Source: Dichotomocladium elegans
Taxonomy: Eukaryota; Mucoromycota; Mucoromycetes; Mucorales; Lichtheimiaceae
Length of the DNA: 64,000 nt
Direction of reading: 5' to 3'
NCBI GenBank assembly: GCA_025716815.1
Contig: JAIXMN010000001.1
Coordinates: forward strand, 1,674,001 to 1,738,000
The position numbers and the translations under genes were made by a program. The notes beneath the pieces are model-generated. The model did not search any database, was not told the origin of the DNA, and saw only the letters and a program-made list of their open reading frames with translations. This document shows positions 50,385 to 62,066 of this stretch, one piece after another; position 1 is the first letter of the stretch; the number at the start of each line of letters is the position of its first letter.

Positions 50385-50712
50385 GATGAACAAGTCGGTA
50401 AAGCGGAAGTGTATATGTACACATAATATATATATTCTTATTCCCCACCCCCATACACAACCCCCCCTTCTTACTTCCTCCTCCATGTACCTCTTTTCCC
50501 TCTCATTTAGAATATACTATTAGTTCTTTTTCTTTTTAATTTTATTTTCTTTTATTCCCCACATCACTTTGGGCAAAATGCCTCTTACCCAAAATAAATA
50601 CGTAAATGAGAGACAAGCGGAGCCACTCTGGGGGTGGGGGGATGCATAAAGAAAATGTCAGCCGATCCAAGAGGTCTGATGGGGAGGGGACGATAGTTCC
50701 CTTTTTTTTACT

Positions 50713-51308
50713 TTATTGCTGTTGAAGAGTGGTGGTATCTCGTAGCGTAGCAGCAGGATCGGCAGCGGTCTCGGCAGCATCCGGAACCAAAGGACTCTCC
50801 TTGACGGGACTTGAGCTCGAACCTGCGTTTGGGTTCGAGTGTGGGATCGTGTCGGGCGAAGGGTGTTCTGATCCGATGGCCACTTCTGGCTCTTTGCCGG
50901 CTTTGGACAATGCATAATCACCCGAATCAAAGTACTTGCGCTCCTACATTGATCCATTTATTAAATCGTCAGTCGGGTTTTTGTGGAGAGAGATAGAACA
51001 CGGAGAGGGTAGGGGGAAAAAGTCCTCAGTGTTGATTCTCCCTTTTTGCTCTTTCTTTGGTAATCCTTACCTTGAGTTTGTGTCCCAAAAGGTCTTTGCG
51101 ATCGGGCAACTTGCCGTACATGCGAAATAGCTTGCGTTCCTCTTCGCTCAATTGCTGTGGATACAAGATGAATGAAAATGCAGGTGTCATTTTGGGCTTG
51201 TCAAGGTGGAGCGTGTTTATAGGTATTAAGCGTGCATGCCAGTCTATCGCATGCCGCGATAGTATAACTTACGCTCAGGTCAATCTTGTTTGCTTTGGCA
51301 GGATGCAT
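50713..51308 (-). CDS. Endosulfine (ENSA/ARPP19, Igo1/2-like)
   Basis: Small regulator that, when phosphorylated by Greatwall/Rim15 kinase, inhibits PP2A-B55 and controls entry into mitosis or quiescence. Three exons (51308-51273, 51154-51071, 50943-50713) give 116 aa exactly in frame. The conserved core is SEEERKLFRMYGKLPDRKDL followed by KYFDSGDYALSKAG, with the phospho-Ser in FDSGDY. The tail is Pro/Ser/Ala-rich and ends in Gln residues. The gene is divergent from the phosphoketolase gene, with about 710 bp between the start codons. Confidence 0.93.
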
Positions 51309-52018
51309 GGCGACGTTCTGCTTTCGGGTGATTGGAATAATAAAAAAGTGGGGCAGATGGGGATGTGCGAAGATATAATAAGAGAGGAAGAAGAAATAGA
51401 AAAGGGCGCGCGTGCAACAAGGGGGAAAAAATAAAAAATAAAAAGTCCACCGTAGAGCGAGCGAGCGAGCGAGCGAGTTAGTTTTTGAGTTGCGAGTGTG
51501 GGTATGTGAAGAAGGGTTGTGTGTGTAGTCGACCTCGCTTTGTGTGTGTGTATGTGTGCGTGTGTGGGTGAACGGTGAACCAACCACTGCAAAAGACCGC
51601 AGCGCGGGCTTAAATTTTGATTTCCTGGGGTGGAAGCGTTGGTTGGTTGGGGGGGGATGTATATGTCCCAGCAAACCCATCGGATGCTACCTCTTTTAGA
51701 AAGATCGCGGTATTCCTTGGCTTGTGGACAACCAAGTCCATGGCGGGGTCCAACGCATCCTTCTTTTGCGCTTTTGGGGACTCGGCTCGTTGAATTTGTA
51801 ATAATAGATCATTCGGCGGGTGGTGGTTGATAAAAGCATGGGTTCTTCTTCTTCTTCCCCCCTCCCCCAAACTGTAAAAAAAAAAAATCGCCACTAGACC
51901 TCTCTTAAAAAGATGATTTGGTCTTGACGTAATGAAGCCCAACTAACCAATTTGGAATAAAGAGCAAATACCAGGAAAGTAATCCTGCCCCCATCTTCTT
52001 TTCTCTCTTCCGTCAAAA
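51309..52018. promoter_or_regulatory. Shared upstream region of endosulfine and phosphoketolase
   Basis: The two start codons diverge across 710 bp. It contains (GCGA)n at 51456-51477, (TG)n stretches at 51515-51567 and C/T-rich tracts at 51846-51870, with an A-run at 51877-51889. No other gene is seen. The pyrimidine tract just upstream of 52019 fits a fungal transcription start region. Specific factor sites were not identified. Confidence 0.45.
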
Positions 52019-54709
52019 ATGTCAGTTGTTAGCAACACTGAATTGAAAACATCATGGGCCGTCGAGCTCAACCCATCCGATGTCAGCCTCGAGACGCTGA
52101 AGCCCTATCTCGTCATGCAGAGGGCTGCCAATTATCTGGCGGGCGCGATGATCTTTCTAAAGGATAATGTCCTGCTGGAACGTCGCCCGCTCGACAAGAA
52201 CGACATCAAGCCACGCCTGCTCGGCCACTGGGGCACTTGCCCCGGAATCAACCTTGTGTATGCTCATGCCACACGTCTAATCAAACTACACGGTCTGCAG
52301 ATGCTGATGGTCACGGGCCCGGGCCACGGCGCTCCTGCAAACCTTGCCAACCTCTTTCTGGAACGCTCCTTGACCCGTTACTATCCAGATTATACCTATG
52401 ACCATCACGGCATCGAACGCCTCATCCGGGGCTTTTCTTGGCCATCCGGCTTTCCGAGCCACACCAATTCCGAGGTGCCCGGTCAGATCCATGAAGGTAT
52501 GTGCTATTATGGATATGGATACATGACGTATAAAGAAAAAAGTTGATGTGCCAGAAGCAGAAAAGAAATTGTTGCTGAAATAATAAAAAAGGTGGTGAAT
52601 TGGGTTATGCGTTGGCCGTCAGCTTCGGTGCAGTTCTCGATCATCCCGATTTGATCGTGACATGTCTCGTAGGAGGTAAATTCAGTTCCTCCCCCTTCCC
52701 CATCGTACACGGCTAAATCATCATGCCTGGTTTATTTTCTTTCTTTTCCGCAAGATGGTGAGGCAGAAACGGGTCCGACCGCGACGGCGTGGCACGGCTT
52801 CAAGTTTATTGATCCCGCCGTCTCGGGTGCTGTTTTACCCATTCTCCATCTGAACGGTTATAAAATTTCGGGGCCAACGCTCTATGGTTGCATGAGGTCT
52901 GTACCACCATCCATGAGGGGTGTGTGTGTGTGGAGACAAAATGCTTCACACAGTTTCCGGACTTGTTCACTCACGCGCACGCATATACATATACGCAGCA
53001 ATGATGAGATTGTCGCGCTCTTCAACGGCTACGGCTATCAGGTTCGCATTGTCGGTTCCCGGCTTGAATGCATTCAGCAAGACATGGCTGTATCCATGCA
53101 ATGGGCTGTGGATACCATTCGCGCGATTCAAAAGGCCGCGCGATCGGGCAACCCTGTTTACAAGCCAAAATGGCCACTGCTGGTTTTACGTTCCCCAAAG
53201 GGTTGGACAGGGCCCAAGTCTGCGCACGGACAGCCTATCGAAGGCACCTATCACGCCCATCAAGTACCGCTTCCCAAAGCAAAGTCGGACGCCGAAGAGC
53301 TCGAGAAGCTCCAGGCATGGCTGACGGCCTACAAACCCGAAGAGCTCTTTCGCAAATCGGACGGGCGGCCTGTCCAACAGATCCAGGACTGTTTTCCAGC
53401 AGAGCAGGATCTGAGGATGGGAATGCGCCCGGAAGCCCATCAACTGACCTACAAACCTCTGGATTTGCCCGCATGGACCGAGTTCGCCATCAAAGAACAA
53501 TCGTCGTCTCAGTTAACGTCATCGACGGACGTCACAGGAGCGTACCTGAGCCAGGTCATCAAAAAGAATCCGCACGCGTTCAGAATCTTCTCGCCCGATG
53601 AGCTCACATCCAATAAGTTGAGCAAGGTGCTTGACGTAACGAACCGGACCATGGAGGTAAAGACACCACGCTGTGCATATATGGATGCTCAGGAAGATTA
53701 AAGAAGCGGTTGGTTTGGATCGGCAATGTTTTAGTGGGACAGAGATCTGGCAGGCAAAGGCGGACAGGTCATCGAGGTTCTTTCAGAGCATATCTGTCAA
53801 GGTCTGTTGCAGGGATATACGCTCACAGGCCGGACCGGCCTCTTCCCGAGCTACGAAGCGTAAGTGGAAGTTCCCACATGTGGTTGCTCTTCATCTTGCA
53901 TTGACTCGAGCATCCCTCTCGCCCAAAAGTTTCCTCGGCATTGTCACGACAATGGTGATTCAGTACGCCAAATTCCTCAAGCTTGGTCAGGAAACACTTT
54001 GGAAACGGCCCGTGCCCTCGCTCAACTACATTGAAGTATGTGTATGGCAAACGTCTTCCTTCTTCCCGGACTCATCGCATTTCTCTCTCTATGGCTCCTT
54101 GTTGTATGACAGAGCAGTACCCTCTGGCGCCAGGAACACAATGGATTCAGCCATCAGAACCCAGCCTTTCTGAACAACCTGATGAACCTCAAGTCGAATA
54201 TGATCCGAATTTATTTACCTCCAGATGCGAACTGCATGCTTGCTACCATCGACCACTGTCTCCGGTCGACAAACTACATCAATCTAATCGTCAGCGCCAA
54301 GAATCCTACTCCCATCTGGCTCACGACGCCCGAGGAGGCTCTCGACCATTGCCGGGCAGGTGTCTCGGTGTGGAAGCGGTATAGCACAGATGGTGGAAAG
54401 GACCCGGATGTGGTGCTGGCAGGCTGTGGCGTGGAAGTCACATACGAAGTGGTTGCTGCTGCTGCCTTGCTGCGCCGCGACTGCCCCGAGTTACGCGTGC
54501 GCGTGGTCAATGTTACTGATCTGATGGTTCTCGGCGCAGTGCACTCGCATCGCCTCGAGCAAAATGAGTTTGACTGCATCTTCACTCCCGACAAGCCCAT
54601 TATTTTCAACTTTCACGGATATCCCACTGCTGTCAAGAGTTTGGTGTATGACCGCTTGAGCGGCAACCGTATGTTTGTGGTAATCATCATTCCCCTCTCC
54701 ATTTTTCTT

Positions 54710-54741
<32 letters not shown>

Positions 54742-55011
54742 CATAAAGCCAATCCTTTTCTATATGTGCAGCACGGTTATAATGAAGAAGGCACGACTAC
54801 GACCCCTTTTGAGATGCTAGCTGCCAATGGATGCTCGCGTTTTGACATTGCCATCGACGCGCTCCACCGAACAAAGCTTCCCGAATCGGTTGCAATCAAC
54901 GCACGTGCCCTGGTGTCTAAATATCGCCATCTGCTTCGTGACGCTGAAAAGTATGCCAAGGAAACTGACACAGACCGTGCCGACGCGGATGCCTTGGCGA
55001 TCTTTTCCTAG
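52019..55011 (+). CDS. Phosphoketolase (xylulose-5-phosphate/fructose-6-phosphate)
   Basis: Thiamine-diphosphate enzyme that splits xylulose-5-P or fructose-6-P with phosphate to acetyl phosphate plus an aldose phosphate. About nine exons join in phase. Signature blocks are [125 protein letters not shown] and [16 protein letters not shown]. The splice ending in GTTTTAG at about 53734 is needed to give [18 protein letters not shown]. The C-terminus is acidic. It is a full-length family member (about 800 aa). Fungal phosphoketolases are usually thought to be of bacterial origin, but here the gene is fully intron-adapted. Confidence 0.95.
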
Positions 55012-56093
55012 CCATTTCGATCCAAGCATCGAGACGCCAAGTGAACAAGAGACAGGATGGTGGTGGTCTTTGAATGGTTCCCAATAGGACACGTATATCT
55101 TATTTACTACCCACCATGCACCGCTTTAAAAAAAAGAAAATGACAACTTGTCTCCCAATCCAATCTAACATATCTGTATAAAAAATACTCGTTCATTTGA
55201 GTCCCATATGCATCCGGCCGTTGGTGACGCCGACATTATCCATGCCTAGGTAGCATCGAAACCATTATTATCCAGCCATCTATTCTCACTGGGCGGCTGT
55301 CGTACTATGCAGTAATGCGTGGAAAAAGATCAGTAGGACAGGATCCAGCTCAAGCAGAGCATGCAGCAGCAAAAGCACATATGCCGTCTTGTCTTGAACC
55401 ATTTAAACCGACCGACACAGACGTATTACGATGAGAGAGAAGATAATAGAGATAGAGGCGCTTTGGAGGGGAGGGGATGGTTCATCCGATGATATGCTAA
55501 CTTAGCCAGGTAGGTAAAAGTATGAGTCAAACTACGACCTCAGAGTGCAACGTACAAGCCCGGGTGGATGGGGCCGTATTCCGTCCACCCCACCCCCCCC
55601 ATTGATGACTGGTTCCGAAAGACGTCATTTTGGGACCTCTCCTTCTTACCACCCCCCACCCCCCCGCGCTCTCGTATTTTGATGACATTGGGTCGATCCT
55701 GGTCTTTGGGCGGGGGGGGGCAACCCTTCCCTTCTCAGCTTTTCCCTGGTGCTCTATTACTTTGTCGCAAAATGATTTCACCATTTTTGACGCTCTCTTT
55801 GCCCTGAAATCTCACGCTATGTATCGTCATCGAATAATTGCTCTGGATGAGGCCATTTGACAGGCGGTGTGGTGTTACATGCGCAATGTTTCTATTCTTA
55901 GTAATTGTACCACATTTATTAAAAATCACCGAAATGCGCGCCTGTGTGACAAACCTGCCCCTCTGCGGATCTCGGACGAATATGGGTAACAAACAGAAAG
56001 AGAAGCGAAAAAAAAAAATGGTGCGTGATGACGTGATTTATTTTAACCATATGGGATGAGGGGGAAAGCGAATGATGTAGTAAATAGATACAC
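55012..56093. other. Intergenic between convergent genes
   Basis: About 1.1 kb separating the phosphoketolase and UGP1 3' ends. It has C-runs at 55591-55600 and 55657-55667 and a G-run at 55709-55718. Open frames at 55527-55990 are low-complexity and overlapping on both strands; no gene recognised. Confidence 0.4.
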
Positions 56094-58046
56094 TTAATGA
56101 TCAAGGATGCGCAGATTGCCGGTGACGACCTTGTTTTCTAACAAGGCGCCAGAGGGGATGTCAATACGCTCACCATGGTTAGCGACGATGATGACAGTGC
56201 CACGGAGTTCGACGTTAGAACCAAAGGTTACATCACCCGTCACAGTGAGATGATCTAGCTCAAGGATGTGCGGAATGGTCTTGAAACGAGCTAAAAAGTG
56301 GCTGACCTTCTTGAAGTGGTCACCGAGCTTGACGAGAGGGACGGTGTTGAACATACGCATGGGATTCACTACAAGCTCACCGTGGACCAGCGAGTATAGA
56401 TTCGATGTAACCAGGAAGAGATCCGATGTCGATTTGACAGGCAGGAATCGCGATCGGGGCACGTTGACGCCGTGCGCATTGCGGAAATGCTTGATAGCCG
56501 CACCAACAGCTGTCTCGAGCTGGATGACCCGATCACCGTTCTCCATCGTCTTGTTATTCACAATGATCTCGAGGTCCATAGACTCCTCCTCTAGTACCCG
56601 CTTCACCGCCTTGAGATTGATCCAGAGATTATTGGTATTAAAGATCTTAAACTTCTTGATGGACTTGAAGTCCTCGACATGTTCTTTCGGCACCTGCGCA
56701 ATTTCCAGTAGCCGAATGTTGCCGTTGTAGTCGACGAGCGTACCGCCCTTGATGTCTGCTTTGGTCTTATCGGTAACTTCCATCAGGAATTCGGCATCGC
56801 TCTCAATCATATGGTGCAAGATGGCTAGATCAACCGTCGCACCGAGATTGTCTACGTTCGACACAAAGAGATATTCTTTTCCTTCTGCGAGCAACTTGTC
56901 CAGGAGACCCGAATTATATAAAGATTCGTACAAATCACCGTGGCCTGGAGGGTACCTAAAGAAAAAGGACGTCAGAAAATTATTAGCACCGCCTGACTCA
57001 GATCCATTCATTCCAGGATCCTACCATTGTTCAATCGAAGAGCCAGGAGAGCGAGGAACAGGCAAAAGCGACTCTTTGTTGATGCGTGGGTGACGGCTTT
57101 GATTGAACGTGGTGATGCCGACATTATGGGTAGCATACTTTTGGACAATGCGACGAGTTTCTTCGTCTGTGTTGAAGGAGTTCATGAGAATAAATGGCAC
57201 ATTGACGTCGTGCTTTTTGTTCAGATACTATTTGCAGCAACAGTGCCAAGCGTTAGATTAGGCGATCACTAGAATCTGGACTATTGTTTTTTTTACCTCT
57301 ATCTGCCGCACACTTAAATCTAAAAATGTCATTCCGTCACGAACTTCAATGGCCGATTTAGGACCGACGCATCCCATCGTCGTACCCAAACCACCATTCA
57401 ACTTGAGCACAGCAAGCTTGTTTAGTTCAGCCGATGACTGAGACTGGGCCAGGTCCTTGTAAAGAACAATCTGTTCAGGAGATGGTGACTGGATCTTATC
57501 CCAGTTCCTTGTGAAAACAAAGCCCATCCGGAATATGAGTAACCAGAAATTGCCACGCTCTTCCTGGAATGTTCACCAAAACACAAAGCAGGCCCTAATC
57601 AAAACCCCTCAATCTACTTACAGCTTGGTACCCTTCGCCTTCTCATCCAGGAAACGAGTAAAGAGGAGATAAAACCCGTCCATTTCTTGCGAAAAGAACT
57701 ATCAGACAGGACAAGGTGTCGCATGAATACTCTGACTGGACATACACACACCGCATCGCCAAACGCTTTTATACTCTCGCGTTTTCCTTTCTTTTTTTTT
57801 TTTTACCTTGCGTTCGCTCTCATCTTTGATCAGAGAAGCCAGCTTACTCAGTTCAGACTTCATGGCTTTGGCGGCGGCGGCCGAGCTTGCACCTTGGAAA
57901 TCCTAGGGAAAGTCGTCAGAACTGAAGAGAAAGGCAAGGAACACGACTCCTGTGCCCTTGACAGTAAGACTTACCAAAGTGGAAAGGGTATGGGGGTGGT
58001 TCCTATCAGGGGAAGAAGTAGCCTTGAGACCGAATGAGGCAGCCAT
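56094..58046 (-). CDS. UGP1: UTP-glucose-1-phosphate uridylyltransferase (UDP-glucose pyrophosphorylase)
   Basis: Makes UDP-glucose for glycogen, glucan, trehalose and glycoconjugates; cytosolic, octameric in fungi. About seven exons starting [15 protein letters not shown] at 58046. The joins [17 protein letters not shown] and [13 protein letters not shown] show the correct acceptors at about 57690 and 57516. Core motifs are [19 protein letters not shown] (nucleotide-binding loop), [70 protein letters not shown] and [16 protein letters not shown]. The C-terminal left-handed beta-helix region has [20 protein letters not shown] and ends NLRILDH. Full length, about 500 aa. Confidence 0.96.
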
Positions 58047-58926
58047 TGCGCGTGGAACAAAAGGTGGAAGAGAAGGAAAAAGTAGGGAAAGAGATATGCG
58101 ATGTGGTGGGCCAGGAATCCGAAAATGGAGGCTTTAAAAAGCGGGTTGCATAGTCCAGCTCTAGCCCCAAAAAAGTCCGCATAAATGCTGAAATCGGATC
58201 GATAACGAAACCAGCAGCAAGCGCGCCTTTTCTATTCGCAGAAAACGCCGCCCATAATCGCACCCTTTCCCCAACAATAACCATCTTTTGCTGATAGCAT
58301 AGATGATGCAGGAACAAAAGAGACCAACCTCCCCCAAACTCCATTGTAGACGCGTTGTTTCATCTTCTTCCCCGACGCTTTTTATTTACATCCAGTGGGT
58401 GCTGATTCAAAATTAGCAAAAGGACCGACGGGGTTTGTATCTTACCCATCGACCAGCGTATATGTGTCCGCCGTGTTCTAGAAGACAACGCCTTGATGAA
58501 TATTTACCATGAGGCTTATCGGTCTACATCGCGTACCAGAAATCCCGGGCGTCTCTAAACGGTATATTGTATGGCGCTATGCTAACTGAATTCAAGATTA
58601 AGAGGTCTGCCACTCAAAGCTTCAAAGAGACACACACCTCTAGAATCGTCTTTTCAACATCCCATTACGTCAGCACAGTGTCATTGCGCTCGGTCCCAGC
58701 GGTAGAATGACGTGGAAACTTCAACTCTCTACCAGAGCGCTCTTAGAAAGCAAGTGTAAAAAAACCTATGCCTTATCGCGCTATTACGTATTTTACGGTA
58801 ACTCAGGTGGTAACAATGCAAACTGAAAATGGGGGGGTTTGGGGAGAATGCTGAAACAGTCGACCTATTTTGTTCATCTGAAAGCGCAGAAGCTGACGTT
58901 GTTCTTTTGAATCTCTGGAAAATGCC
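58047..58926. other. UGP1 upstream region
   Basis: About 880 bp with no clear gene. A G-run at 58831-58838 and short unconserved open frames are present. It should contain the UGP1 promoter. Confidence 0.4.
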
Positions 58927-59235
58927 ATGGATGTTTCTAAGCGACCGTGCTTGGAACGTACACACAATGAAGCGATTCATGCTCTCGTTCAGATAAATAA
59001 ACACCGCGTGGCCCGCATCCTCGAGGTGCTTTGCGACGCCGCATGTTACACACAGTTCCAAATCATTACCCATTATCTAAGCCCAAGCCAAGGTTTCCCT
59101 TTATTGTTTGAGGAGAGATATGGTCATATTAAATCCAACAAAGTTTTTGCGGACTATGTTTCGCTTTCATTTAGGGCTTACGCAGCCACTGTATACCTTC
59201 GAGAATTAGAACAAAACCAGTCGTCGGGCTTATAG
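58927..59235 (+). CDS. Orphan open reading frame, 102 aa, hypothetical
   Basis: An ATG-initiated frame in the gap between UGP1 and the ENTH gene. Its composition is protein-like (HNEAIHALVQINKHRVARIL, ILEVLCDAACYTQFQIITHY, SFRAYAATVYLRELEQNQ) and it looks helical, without membrane segments. No family recognised. It may be a complete small gene, or the last exon of a gene whose earlier exons at 58500-58926 were not found. Confidence 0.35.
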   Translation: MDVSKRPCLERTHNEAIHALVQINKHRVARILEVLCDAACYTQFQIITHYLSPSQGFPLLFEERYGHIKSNKVFADYVSLSFRAYAATVYLRELEQNQSSGL

Positions 59236-59329
59236 GTTTTTCTTATCCCGCCTTTCCACATGTACGCAATTTAGCCTTTCTTCTTTTTGCACCCCTTTTT
59301 TCCCCTCTTTCCCCGTCCCTCATCCATCC

Positions 59330-61302
59330 ATGAACTCCCTCTCTTTACAATTCAAAAACCTTCAGGTCCCTGACATCTGGGAAGTCAAGGTAAAAAAAGG
59401 ACCTTTAGGCGATACATCCTTCCTTCGTTGCATAGCAGTGAACTCTAATCTAATTCTCTGATATCGCAATTACCTGTCAAAAATAGGATGCTATCAACAA
59501 AGTGTAAGCTTGTCATGACAACATGAAACCGGGATAGACCCTCCTTGGAGACTGAAACACACTTTATTGCAGAAAAAATGCTGTTCTCAAGTATACCGAG
59601 ATGGAAGCTAAAGTACATGAAGCCACGAATAATGAACCTTGGGGTCCGTCGTCTACGTTGATGCAGCAAATCGCTCAGGCCACTCACAACTAGTAAGCTC
59701 CTCTTCACCAGCTTTTTTTTTTTACCCGGTCGCTGAACGGAAGAGAAACAAAGAACTGACACAGGAGAGGGATGATAGTGCCCACTTCAATGAGATTATG
59801 CCAACCATCTATAAGCGGTTTACGGATAAAGAAGCAAAACAATGGCGACAGATATACAAGGTATGCACGTGGCGTGAATCTTTTCCTCCACCTTATTTTT
59901 TTGTTGGGTGAGATTGTTAATGATTGAAACCCAATAGTCTCTCGTCCTCTTGGAGTATCTTGTGAAAAACGGCTCGGAGCGAGTGATTGACGATACACGA
60001 TCACACATGTCCATGATCAAAATGATGCGCACCTTCCACTATATTGATGAAAAGGGCAAGGACCAGGGTATCAATGGTAAGCGGCAACAGGCGATATACC
60101 TTTTTTTTTTCCCCTTTGGGTATCTAAAACATTTGTCTTATTCCGCTATTGTTAGTCCGCAACCGGGCCAAAGAATTAGCCGGTCTTTTGGAGGATACCG
60201 AGAAGATCCGTGTCGAACGTAAAAAGGCACGTTTAAATCGCAACAAGTATCAAGGCGTTGGGTCCACTCCATCTGCCTATGGTGGCATGGGGAGTATAGA
60301 AGGCAATGGCGGCTTTGGGCGGATTAGCGGCTTCGGAAGCGACAGCATCAGTTCGTCGAATTTAGGCATTAGCAGCATCAAATCCACGACCAATTATAAT
60401 GGCACCCGATTCTCCGACGAGTACGAGCGACCGAACCGGTTCCAGGGCAGCAAATATGATGATTTTAGCGATGAAGACAACGACAGCACCATCGATTGTG
60501 GATTGCCAAAAGTGCAACAAACACAGGCGACGTCAGCCTCGGAGGACAAGAAAGAAGTGAATCTTTTTGACTTTGAGAACGACACAACGCAGTCGATCGC
60601 GGCTAAGGGAAAAGAGAAATATGATGACGATGAATGGGGTGATTTCGCAACTGGCACGACTCATGATGGTTTGTATCTGTTAGGCGGAGGGGATGATTCG
60701 ATTTTCTTTCTGACCTCCCCCTTTTTCGCTTTTTTTTTTTACTAGCCTTGGATGACTTTGACGATTTCCAGTCAGCGCCAGCTCTACCATCGAAGATCGC
60801 TGCGGGGGCGCCATCATCTTCAGCGTCCGGGGATCTTCTTGATTTGCTGAGCGACGACACATTCGTCGCACCGCTGCCGGTATCCGCAACCGTTGCTTCG
60901 TCCACGCCCATGACCACCGCTTCCGCCGTCACTGCCAACAGCCCTGGTTCCTACCAGAGTCTCGCACCTAATACCCCATCTACATCTGCGACTCAGCCGC
61001 CTTCGCCTTCTCCCTTTCATCACAATAACATCGGCAGCAAAGTATCAGCTGGTAACATTTGGTCTCAGTCGTCTTTCGCTTCCTTGGATCTCTTGATGAA
61101 GCAACCCAACCACGGCGGCAACAACAACAACAGCAACAGCAACCCTGCTCTGACGTCCATGAATGCCCTCAAGGCTTCCTCGACCAGTACCTGGAATTCA
61201 TCCAATACCGCAAATAGAAACAACATTCCCGAGAATAATTCACTCACTCCCATGAAGAACACAATTGCATCATCCGCTTTTGATGACCTGCTGTCATTCT
61301 AA
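59330..61302 (+). CDS. ENTH-domain clathrin adaptor (epsinR/Ent3-like)
   Basis: Phosphoinositide-binding adaptor for clathrin traffic between Golgi and endosomes. Exon 1 (59330-59389) gives QFKNLQVPDIWEVK. Exon 2 is only 17 nt (59487-59503, DAINK). It then continues VKNAVLKYTEMEAKVHEATN, NEPWGPSSTLMQQIA, HFNEIMPTIYKRFTDKEAKQ, LVLLEYLVKNGSERVIDDTR and KIRVERKKARLNRNKY, the complete ENTH domain. The tail is long and disordered with acidic Asp-Phe motifs (EVNLFDFEND, DDEWGDFATG, LDDFDDFQSA, SAFDDLLSF at the end), which bind clathrin and AP-1/GGA ear domains. The last intron is near 60668-60745. The absence of UIM motifs and the DFDDF motifs favour the epsinR/Ent3 class over endocytic epsin. Confidence 0.9.
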
Positions 61303-62066
61303 TTTTATCTGCATCCTCACAATAATAGAAATAGATCGCATTTTTTGGATTGTATATAGTAAGCTACGTGATCCCGTAGAGGGGACAGTGGAGGGCAAAA
61401 TGATGGTATGGATACAATGGTAGTGAGGTGTGTCGAGAATTAGGTGTGATGCTCGGTATATATGTTCGGGAAGGAATGGAATACATCGTACCTACGATTT
61501 TCCAAAAAGAATGGCGGGAATGGGAGATGGAGAGCTATTACAACCATCCTTGGCGCTGCTGCTTTTGCACTCATCACCATTTCCTCGTAGTCAGGGTACG
61601 ATGTCCCAAAACACTCAGGATATTCATAGCAGAAAATCTCAGCGTGCGTTTTCTTTCTTTTTCTTCTCTCTGTCTCTTTCTCCAGAGTGGACAATCATAA
61701 TCTATGTGGGAACACAGTTTAAAGAAAAAGTACAATTCTGGCTTAATGGCATGATCCTATGGATAGTTGAACGACTTTTTGCTCCTTACTAAGCGCAAAA
61801 TGTGTTGTAGATATCGAGGAATATTACATCACTGTGAATTCAATTATACATTGTCCAAAAGCTGCACGTCATTGCATCAACAAGGCGATCGGGACAGAAT
61901 ACGCCCAGGTACGCCAAGGTGAACCTTAATTGCCTTCACTCGAAAGATGAATGCGCATAATGACCTGAACTGGAAGGTCGCGACTTTCATTGAGGTAAAC
62001 AGTGTACAACGGGGGAGGGGTAGGAAGGTATATGCAGGATCGGAGAGAGCGGGGTACAAGAAATTA
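61303..62066. other. Intergenic between convergent genes
   Basis: 3' ends of the ENTH and homeodomain genes. Overlapping open frames at 61428-61792 show no family signal. No gene recognised. Confidence 0.4.

Noticed and set aside
57687..58037. Plus-strand open frame across the UGP1 5' exons
   Set aside because: It is a shadow of UGP1 exons and introns on the other strand and contains poly-T translated as Phe.
25079..58046. Polysaccharide biosynthesis gene cluster (GT2, 4,6-dehydratase, UGP1)
   Set aside because: The three genes are separated by unrelated housekeeping genes over 40 kb, so clustering is not supported.
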